Below, one piece after another: positions 58,045-64,000 of a DNA stretch of 64,000 nt. The stretch spans positions 1 to 64,000 of the forward strand of contig JAZQKV010000049.1 in the NCBI GenBank assembly GCA_045542335.1, written 5' to 3'. Source of the DNA: CAKSUT01 sp045542335 (GTDB taxonomy: Bacteria; Bacillota; Clostridia; Oscillospirales; CAG-382). The notes below the pieces were generated by a model. That model did no database searches. It saw only the letters and a program-made list of their open reading frames with translations, and was not told the DNA's origin. Positions within the stretch are counted from its first letter, which is position 1; each line of letters begins with the position of its first letter. The position numbers and the translations under genes were made by a program.

Positions 58045-59126
58045 TCGAAAATCACCGGCTTTCCTGTCTTGCTTGAGGTGTAAATTGCCTCAAGAATTTC
58101 AGAGACAACAAGTGCCTGTTCGGGAAGAACAACAGGGTCTGTGTCCTCAACAACCGCCTTGATCCAGTTGCGTGCTTCGGTGATAGCAGGCGTTTCCGCT
58201 ACACCGTCATAAAATGCCACGCCACCGGCGGAAAGGTCAACCTTCGTGTCCACCTGCCTGCCGTATTCAATCTTGTTTATGGTGAGTACATCGTTCTTTA
58301 TCTGAAGACCTGCCTTGCTTCCGCAGAGAACACAGCTGCCCTCTGTGATAGGCTCGGAGGTGTTGAGTGCCCAGCTTGTTTCAAGCATAATTGTCGCACC
58401 GTTCTTCATGACAATCATAGCGCAAGCCGCCTCTTCAAGGGGTGTGGTTGATACGCCGTTATCGCCCCAGATGTTGCCCTCCTCGGGATGTTCGATTTTC
58501 TTGTGGGTTTTGCCGAGAACAATCGCAGGCTCATAGTTGTTCATGAGGGAAAGGGTGAGATCAAGGGAGTGGGTTGCAATGTCGATAACGGGTCCGCCAC
58601 CCTGTTCTTCTTCGTTGAGAAATACGCCCCAGTTGGGAGTTCCTCTGCGTCTTGTTGCAAGGCAGTTTGCATAGTAGATTTCGCCAAGCTCGCCGGCTTC
58701 AATGCGCTGTTTTGCATGGCGGCTCTGAGGCTTTTGTCTGTGCTGATAACCGATTGTCAGCTTCTTTCCTGTTTCTTTTGCAGCTGCAACCATTCTTCTT
58801 GCGTCTTCCGCTGTCTTTGCCATGGGCTTTTCGCACATAACGTGTTTTCCTGCGTGAAGTGCATCAATTGAAATATCTGCGTGCTCACGGTTGGGAGTGA
58901 GAACGTGGACAACCTCGATGGTTTTGTCTTTAAGAAGCTCCCTGTAGTCTGTGTATACCTTTGCATCGGGAGTTCCGAATTTCTTTGCAGCAGCCTGCGC
59001 CTTTTCTTCAATAATATCGCAGAATGCAACCATTCTTACGTTGGGGATAACGCTGAGGGACGGCATATGCTTTCCGTTTGCGATACCACCACAGCCGATA
59101 ATTCCGACATTAACTATTCTGTCCAT
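58041..59126 (-). CDS. Gfo/Idh/MocA family oxidoreductase (first of pair)
   Basis: Encodes 361 residues. It has a proper NAD motif GIIGCGGIANGKHMP, the catalytic lysine in MCEKPMAKT and the sugar-site DIATHSLDLTL. It begins at the ATG at 59124-59126 with AAAGGGA ~9 nt upstream. It heads a two-gene operon divergent from the AraC regulator at 59347, which is the likely controller. Such pairs often oxidise and epimerise sugars or inositols. Confidence 0.9.
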   Translation of the reverse strand: MDRIVNVGIIGCGGIANGKHMPSLSVIPNVRMVAFCDIIEEKAQAAAKKFGTPDAKVYTDYRELLKDKTIEVVHVLTPNREHADISIDALHAGKHVMCEKPMAKTAEDARRMVAAAKETGKKLTIGYQHRQKPQSRHAKQRIEAGELGEIYYANCLATRRRGTPNWGVFLNEEEQGGGPVIDIATHSLDLTLSLMNNYEPAIVLGKTHKKIEHPEEGNIWGDNGVSTTPLEEAACAMIVMKNGATIMLETSWALNTSEPITEGSCVLCGSKAGLQIKNDVLTINKIEYGRQVDTKVDLSAGGVAFYDGVAETPAITEARNWIKAVVEDTDPVVLPEQALVVSEILEAIYTSSKTGKPVIFE

Positions 59127-59279
59127 AATCATTTCCCTTTCATATTTACATATTCTTATCGGATTCTTTTCTTTTTCCGACAAATAAATTGTAGCATTTT
59201 CAAAAAAAATATGCTATAATAAAAATGCTTTGAAATATAAAAAATTTGTCATGTTATTATTCTTGCTGTCAAAAAACCC

Positions 59280-59302
59280 TTGTTTAAGCGATGCTTGAAC
59301 AA
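59280..59302. promoter_or_regulatory. Operator-like inverted repeat, AraC/Gfo divergent region
   Basis: TTGTTTAAGC (59280-59289) and GCTTGAACAA (59293-59302) are inverted arms with one mismatch around GAT. The element lies 45 bp before the AraC gene start. The rest of 59127-59346 shows no gene. Confidence 0.45.
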
Positions 59303-59346
59303 AAAAATTTGTTTGCATAGTTTTATAAAGACTCGGAGGGATAAAG

Positions 59347-60246
59347 TTGAAGGAATATTATGTTGAGCCGGAATTTGCCCATGCAAAAGACACGGGTATA
59401 GAGTTTTTTTACCAGTCAATTGTCTCGGAGTCCTTAGTTGTAAGTCCTCACATTCACACCTCTGTGGAAATGCTCTTTATAAAAGAGGGGAGCTTTCGTG
59501 TTATTACGGACAACGGCGAATTTATAGTACATCCCGGCGACACCATTCTTTTCCGTTCAAACACGATACACACGGTTTTTTTGCTTGACGGGGAAAATCC
59601 CGGCTACTATGTGCTCAAAGTAAAGCCGGGAAATGTACTTGATTTTTCGTCTAACAGCCACGGTGCATCATATCTTCTGCGCTTTGCTCTTTCAAACAAG
59701 AATGAAAAAACTGTTTGGAGAAGCGGAGAGAAAAGCAGTGATGAAATTCATAATACCCTTGAAGATATTATCCGTGAAACAACCGATAAACACTACGCTT
59801 CGGATATTGCGCTCAAGCTTTACAGTGCAAAAATGTTGCTTATTATGCTGCGTGACATAGAGAACGAGCAAATGAGCAAAAGCGCCGCAGGTGACAACGA
59901 CGAAAATCTTGTCAGGCGTATTTATAATTCCATTGTTTACATCAACAGCAACTACGCCTCGGACATCACCGCCGAACAATGCGGAAAGCTTCAATACATG
60001 AGTTACAGCTATTTTTCACGCTCTTTCAAAAGAATAACCGGTGCCTCCTTCAAGGACTATCTCAACATGACCCGCATCAACCATGCCGAAAAGTCACTCA
60101 TGTCGGGAAATAAAACCATTACCGAAATAGCCTCCTCCTGCGGATTTAACAATGTGGCTTATTTTATTTCTGTATATAAAAAGTACAAGGGAATGACACC
60201 CTCTGCATTTAAAGCGTCGATAAATAACCAACAAAACAGAGGTTGA
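59347..60246 (+). CDS. AraC family transcriptional regulator
   Basis: Encodes 299 residues. An N-terminal cupin (HIHTSVEMLFIKEG, then HPGDTILFRSNTIH) precedes two HTH motifs; TEIASSCGFNNVAYFISVYKK (in part) and KGMTPSAF are the AraC signature. Start is TTG at 59347 with GGAGGG six nt before. Divergent from the Gfo/Idh/MocA pair; it probably senses a sugar and switches that operon on. Confidence 0.92.
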   Translation: MKEYYVEPEFAHAKDTGIEFFYQSIVSESLVVSPHIHTSVEMLFIKEGSFRVITDNGEFIVHPGDTILFRSNTIHTVFLLDGENPGYYVLKVKPGNVLDFSSNSHGASYLLRFALSNKNEKTVWRSGEKSSDEIHNTLEDIIRETTDKHYASDIALKLYSAKMLLIMLRDIENEQMSKSAAGDNDENLVRRIYNSIVYINSNYASDITAEQCGKLQYMSYSYFSRSFKRITGASFKDYLNMTRINHAEKSLMSGNKTITEIASSCGFNNVAYFISVYKKYKGMTPSAFKASINNQQNRG

Positions 60247-60297
60247 ACTTGCTGTTTGCCGCTTTTACGGAGATTCACGCACACATAAAAGGTAAGA

Positions 60298-60330
60298 CCC
60301 ATATGCCGAAGCTTCGACATATGGGCCTTT
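60298..60330. terminator. Bidirectional terminator
   Basis: CCCATATG (60298-60305) pairs with CATATGGG (60318-60325), extended inside by CGAAG/CTTCG, between convergent araC-type and pcrA genes. Confidence 0.75.
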
Positions 60331-60343
60331 TGGCGTAATTGCT

Positions 60344-62887
60344 TTAAGCTTTTGTCATCTTGGCAAACTTGCCCATGATTTTCTTTGTTCCAACTTTTTC
60401 AAAGGCGACCTCATAAAGAACATCACCGCCCATTTTCTTTGCCGAAACAATAAATCCGTCGCCAAAGGTGGGGTGTTTCACCGCATCTCCCTGGTTGAAT
60501 ACTTCAACGGGTGCTTGGGGTTTGGGGGAAACGGCAGGTGAGGGTGAACCGTAAGGCTTTGATGTTGCCATACCTGCAGAAGTGCCGACTGGTTTTCTTG
60601 TGATACCCATTCCTGAGCCGGAGTTTACGCCGCCGGACGGCATTTTTGATGATGCGCCGAATTTATGCATACCATAACCGCCGCCTGCTCCTGCGCCACC
60701 TGTTGAAACTCCGAAAGGATTGAAATTGCCGAATGAGCCGGGAGAAACCGTGAAGTCAAAAGCATCAGGGGCTGTGTTTTCAATGTAGTCGCAGATTTCC
60801 TCGGGGATTTCCCTGACAAAGCGGCTTTGGGCGTTGAAAACCGTTCTGCCGAACTGAAGTCTTGAACGGCAATGAAGTATGTATAACTTGTCCTTTGCAC
60901 GAGTCACCGCAACATATGCAAGACGGCGTTCTTCCTCAAGCTCGGAATTGTCCGCCGCAGATTGCGCTCCGGGGAAAATGTTTTCTTCAAAGCCGGGAAG
61001 AAATACAACGGGAAATTCAAGACCCTTTGCGCTGTGAATTGTCATAAGGACAATGGCATCGGCATCGGTGTCATAGTTGTCAATGTCGGAAACAAGGGCA
61101 ACCTCCTCGAGGAATCCCGCAAGTGTTGGTTGCTCGTTGCTTTCGGCGTAGGAAACGGCATTGGAAACAAGCTCCTCAATGTTGCGGAGTCTGTCTTCCT
61201 CCTCAGCACCGCCGTCAATCAGCATTTTTCGATAGCCGCTCTTTTCAATTACCTTTTCTATGAGCACCGGCAAGGATTCATTGTCTGCCGTGTCACGGAA
61301 ATCCTCGATAAGATTTGCAAATTCTTTCATTTTTGCCGCCGCACGGGTAAGCTCAGGGTGAGTTGGTGCACGGTGCATTGCCTGAAGCGGAGTTTCTCCC
61401 GTTTGGGCGCAAACCGCTTCAAGAGCCGCCGCCGAGGTTTCACCGATGCCCCTTTTGGGAACGTTTATAATGCGCTTTAACCTCACCATATCCGACGGAT
61501 TTGAAATCACGCACAAATACGAAATAATATCCTTGATTTCCTTTCGCTCGTAAAAGCGCACACCACCAAGAACTCTGTAAGGGTATCCGCTTTTTGCCAT
61601 AACCTGTTCAAGGACGTTGGCTTGGGCGTTGGTTCTGTAAAGTACAGCGAAATCGCTGAATTTGCGTTTGCCGTCCCTTGTCATTTCGCCGATGGTGTCG
61701 GTGATAAAGGTGGCTTCTTCAATGCCGTTGGGACATTCGGCAATTGTTATTTTTTCGCCCTTGTCGTTACTTGTCCAGAGAGTCTTGCCCTTTCTGCCGA
61801 TGTTGTGGGATATTATGGCGTTTGCGGCATCAAGAATTGTGCCCTTTGAACGGTAATTCTGTTCAAGGCGTATGACCTTTGCGTTTTCATAGCACTTGTC
61901 AAAGGACAGGATATTTTCAATTGTCGCTCCACGGAATTTGTAAATACTCTGGTCGTCATCGCCAACAACCATGATGTTTTGCGCATCTGAGCAAAGCAGA
62001 CGCACAAGATAAAACTGTGCCATATTGGTGTCCTGATACTCGTCAACAAGAACATAGCGGAAACGGTTGCAATAGCTTTGCCTTACATCTTCGTTTTCTG
62101 AAAGAAGCTTTACCGTGAACATAATGATGTCATCAAAATCAAGTGCATTTGCTGCCGCCTTTTTCTTTTCATACATTTCATAAAGCTTTGCAATGCTCTT
62201 TTCGCGCACACCCGATTTTTCTGTCAGATTTTCTGCAAAAGCCCTATAGCCCATAAGCTTGTCCTTTGAACGGCTGATGGTGTTGAGAACGCTTTTTGCA
62301 GGGAGATTTTTTTCGTCGATGTTAAGCTCTTTGAGACAGGATGAAATAAGCTTTCTGGCATCGTCTGTGTCATAAATGGTGAAGCTTCTGTCATAACCGA
62401 GGCGGTCTATGTATTTGCGAAGTATACGCACACATATGGAATGGAAAGTGCCTGCCCATATTTCCTGAGCCGATTCTCCGAGTATTGAGGAAAGACGCTC
62501 TTTCATTTCATTTGCTGCTTTGTTTGTAAAGGTTATTGCAAGAATTTCCCACGGGCGTGCAGAATTACACTTAAACATTTCAAGACAGCTTTCAAGCTGT
62601 TGTTCGGGAAGATTGGGGTCATTTGCAAATTCTTCCAGCTGTGCAACAAAGAAATCCGGTATGCCCTCGGGGATAGATGTGTCAAAATATGCGTTGCCGT
62701 ATTTTATTATGTGGGCAATACGCCTTACAAGCACTGTGGTTTTTCCGCTTCCTGCTCCTGCAAGCACAAGCAGAGGCCCCTCTGTTGTGAACACGGCTTC
62801 ACGCTGTTTGTCATTGAGCCGGGGATATGCCTTTTCAAAAAGACGACGTTTGGCGGCAAGATAACGCTTTGTTAAGGTTGTTTCCAT
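60344..62887 (-). CDS. pcrA: ATP-dependent DNA helicase UvrD/PcrA
   Basis: Encodes 847 residues of a superfamily 1A helicase that unwinds DNA 3'-to-5' in repair and replication. Motifs run in order: LNDKQREAV, Walker A GAGSGKTT (44-51), AITFTNKAANEMKER, VDEYQDTN, GDDDQSIYKFRGA, LEQNYRS and the C-terminal VALVSDID/MTIHSAKGLEFPVVF block and AVTRAKDKLY. A Gly/Ser/Pro-rich linker (~700-790) precedes a Tudor-like C-terminal domain (HPTFGDGFIVSAKK) typical of PcrA. AGAAAGAAG-type ribosome site upstream. Confidence 0.96.
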   Translation of the reverse strand: METTLTKRYLAAKRRLFEKAYPRLNDKQREAVFTTEGPLLVLAGAGSGKTTVLVRRIAHIIKYGNAYFDTSIPEGIPDFFVAQLEEFANDPNLPEQQLESCLEMFKCNSARPWEILAITFTNKAANEMKERLSSILGESAQEIWAGTFHSICVRILRKYIDRLGYDRSFTIYDTDDARKLISSCLKELNIDEKNLPAKSVLNTISRSKDKLMGYRAFAENLTEKSGVREKSIAKLYEMYEKKKAAANALDFDDIIMFTVKLLSENEDVRQSYCNRFRYVLVDEYQDTNMAQFYLVRLLCSDAQNIMVVGDDDQSIYKFRGATIENILSFDKCYENAKVIRLEQNYRSKGTILDAANAIISHNIGRKGKTLWTSNDKGEKITIAECPNGIEEATFITDTIGEMTRDGKRKFSDFAVLYRTNAQANVLEQVMAKSGYPYRVLGGVRFYERKEIKDIISYLCVISNPSDMVRLKRIINVPKRGIGETSAAALEAVCAQTGETPLQAMHRAPTHPELTRAAAKMKEFANLIEDFRDTADNESLPVLIEKVIEKSGYRKMLIDGGAEEEDRLRNIEELVSNAVSYAESNEQPTLAGFLEEVALVSDIDNYDTDADAIVLMTIHSAKGLEFPVVFLPGFEENIFPGAQSAADNSELEEERRLAYVAVTRAKDKLYILHCRSRLQFGRTVFNAQSRFVREIPEEICDYIENTAPDAFDFTVSPGSFGNFNPFGVSTGGAGAGGGYGMHKFGASSKMPSGGVNSGSGMGITRKPVGTSAGMATSKPYGSPSPAVSPKPQAPVEVFNQGDAVKHPTFGDGFIVSAKKMGGDVLYEVAFEKVGTKKIMGKFAKMTKA

Positions 62888-63037
62888 TATATATCTTCTT
62901 TCTGCAATTGTTTTTTATGCTTTAATATATTTTCTGCTGTTTTACGACTATATTCTATCACACGCTCTACATCATTTCAACTGAACCATGTAAATTTTCC
63001 CCAAAATAAAAATATGACTTATTTCACAATATTACCC

Positions 63038-63066
63038 TTGACACGGAATGAAAACTTATGTATAAT
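63038..63066 (+). promoter_or_regulatory. Promoter for the polysaccharide deacetylase
   Basis: TTGACA (63038-63043) and TATAAT (63061-63066) are 17 bp apart. Confidence 0.85.
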
Positions 63067-63101
63067 CAAAGTAACAAATCCGAAAGGAGAGTATTTGAAT
63101 T

Positions 63102-63995
63102 ATGAAGCTCAAAAAAATTGTCCGAATGACCGTGTGTTTTGTGCTTGCTTTTTTAATGGTGTTTTGTACATTTGGTTGCGGAACTGTGCCCGGTGATAAC
63201 GGCGAAGAACAGTCACCTGACAACTCCGTCGATGCAATGCAAAACGACACACCCGAAATCCAAGAGGATTCCGACAAAGAACAGCCCGAACAGGAAAGCG
63301 AGGAACCGGTTATGAACGCAAAAAACAGAGATTTAAGCAAGATTACAGGACCTGTTATGGCACTCACCTTTGACGACGGTCCCAGCAACACAACCACACA
63401 AATTCTTGATGTGCTTGAAAAGTATGGCATCAACGCTTCTTTCTTTATTGTTGGCGCATGGGCAGATGACCCCGGCGACCGCGACATAATGAAGCGTGCA
63501 GTTGACATGGGGTGCACAATTGAAAACCACACATGGAATCACAAGAATCTCCGGGAGATGACTGTTGAAGAAATAACACAGCAGTATCAATCTGTTCAGG
63601 ACTATGTTTATGAGATTGTTGGCGATTATCCCAAGTTTTTCCGTGCACCGGGACTTGGCGTAAACGAGCAGGTTTATGAAACAATTCCGCTTACATTTAT
63701 CAATGGCTCCGGCGGTTCTTCTGACTGGAACTCCAAGGAGGATGACGACAGGACAAGCGACCTTGAAACCCGTGTACAGGGTATTCTCAGCGTTGCAAAG
63801 GACGGTCATATCTATCTTTTGCACGATTGCAGCAACAATCATCTCACTCCCGAGGCTCTCGATATTGCTTTGCCTCAGCTTATTGAACAGGGATATACCT
63901 TTGTAAATATCCGTGAGCTTTTTGAGATAAAGGGGCAGGAGCTTACCCCCGACCTGAATTTCTCATGGACAGATGTGAAAAAGGTTCAGGAATAA
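63102..63995 (+). CDS. Polysaccharide deacetylase (NodB/CE4) lipoprotein-like
   Basis: Encodes 297 residues. A signal peptide ends near Cys26 (CTFGC, a weak lipobox), then an acidic linker (~27-70), then the CE4 domain. Its motifs are TFDDGPS (D91, D92), the zinc H-x-x-x-H in ENHTWNHKN (H143, H147) and FFRAPGLG. The late His motif is in LLHDCS. It removes acetyl groups from peptidoglycan or another external polysaccharide. AAAGGAG precedes the ATG. Confidence 0.92.
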   Translation: MKLKKIVRMTVCFVLAFLMVFCTFGCGTVPGDNGEEQSPDNSVDAMQNDTPEIQEDSDKEQPEQESEEPVMNAKNRDLSKITGPVMALTFDDGPSNTTTQILDVLEKYGINASFFIVGAWADDPGDRDIMKRAVDMGCTIENHTWNHKNLREMTVEEITQQYQSVQDYVYEIVGDYPKFFRAPGLGVNEQVYETIPLTFINGSGGSSDWNSKEDDDRTSDLETRVQGILSVAKDGHIYLLHDCSNNHLTPEALDIALPQLIEQGYTFVNIRELFEIKGQELTPDLNFSWTDVKKVQE

Positions 63996-64000
63996 TTGCC

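Noticed and set aside
1..64000. CRISPR arrays, insertion sequences, prophage or rRNA
   Set aside because: I saw no spaced direct repeats, transposase, integrase, phage structural gene or rRNA sequence in the window.

Overview
The window is a stretch of chromosome from a low-to-mid G+C Gram-positive anaerobe. A Clostridia lineage (Eubacteriales/Oscillospirales-like, gut-associated) is the best guess. Supporting signs are TTGACA-N17-TATAAT promoters and AGGAGG ribosome sites before most genes, a T-box leader, an L19-type leader, an LTA synthase-like enzyme, a DacF-type carboxypeptidase and a SleB-type hydrolase, a GTP-type PEP carboxykinase, and dockerin domains on secreted proteins. No insertion sequence, CRISPR array, rRNA or prophage was seen. 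Most of the window is ordinary chromosome with short spacers and many clear intrinsic terminators.

Layout. 0-9.4 kb: partial pckG, a large TIM-barrel-like protein of unknown family, purC, a secreted dockerin protein with two internal repeats, a patatin-like lipase and an AEC-type transporter. 9.7-12.5 kb: a three-gene ABC importer (lipoprotein, permease, ATPase). 12.7-20.7 kb: housekeeping genes (signal peptidase I, rbgA, rnhB, a YraN protein, M19 dipeptidase, thrC, ispD/ispF, dacF). 20.9-27.4 kb: two small proteins, then a carbohydrate group (GH2 beta-galactosidase, parallel beta-helix protein, Gfo/Idh/MocA oxidoreductase). 27.4-31.2 kb: bcp, a BlaI-type repressor divergent from a SleB-type hydrolase, the L19 leader and rplS, tRNA-Leu(GAG), and an HPr-like protein without the active-site histidine. 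31.3-38.3 kb: GH39-like glycosidase, LTA synthase-like enzyme, AraC regulator divergent from an FAD oxidoreductase, and a small membrane protein overlapping an M50 protease. 38.3-42.2 kb: an A+T-richer accessory locus (below). 42.3-48.8 kb: comEC, a DUF4886 protein, a DtxR-type regulator, and a Tyr-type T-box in front of an SSS symporter. 49.0-57 kb: UPF0237/UPF0210, a GlpA-like/GlpB-like/DUF1667 redox set, a GH42 beta-galactosidase and an Mrp ATPase. 57-64 kb: two Gfo/Idh/MocA oxidoreductases divergent from an AraC regulator, pcrA, and a polysaccharide deacetylase.

The most unusual region is 38.27-42.21 kb. A small XRE-type repressor is divergent from a promoter that sits in a 40-bp symmetric double palindrome. 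A second promoter starts exactly at a ~159-nt RNA closed by a perfect 13-bp helix, whose inner strand can form two mutually exclusive helices. An intrinsic terminator follows and ends directly at the ribosome site of a four-helix membrane protein. The next gene is a secreted protein with a cysteine-peptidase-like domain, SH3-like domain, InlB-type repeats and a C-terminal dockerin. I recognise no described system with this arrangement.

How genes work together. Several sugar-acting enzymes (GH2, GH39-like, GH42, the beta-helix protein) and three Gfo/Idh/MocA oxidoreductases point to intracellular breakdown of plant- or host-derived glycans. Two dockerin-bearing secreted proteins imply cohesin partners elsewhere in the genome. 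Two AraC regulators are divergent from oxidoreductase genes and probably control them.
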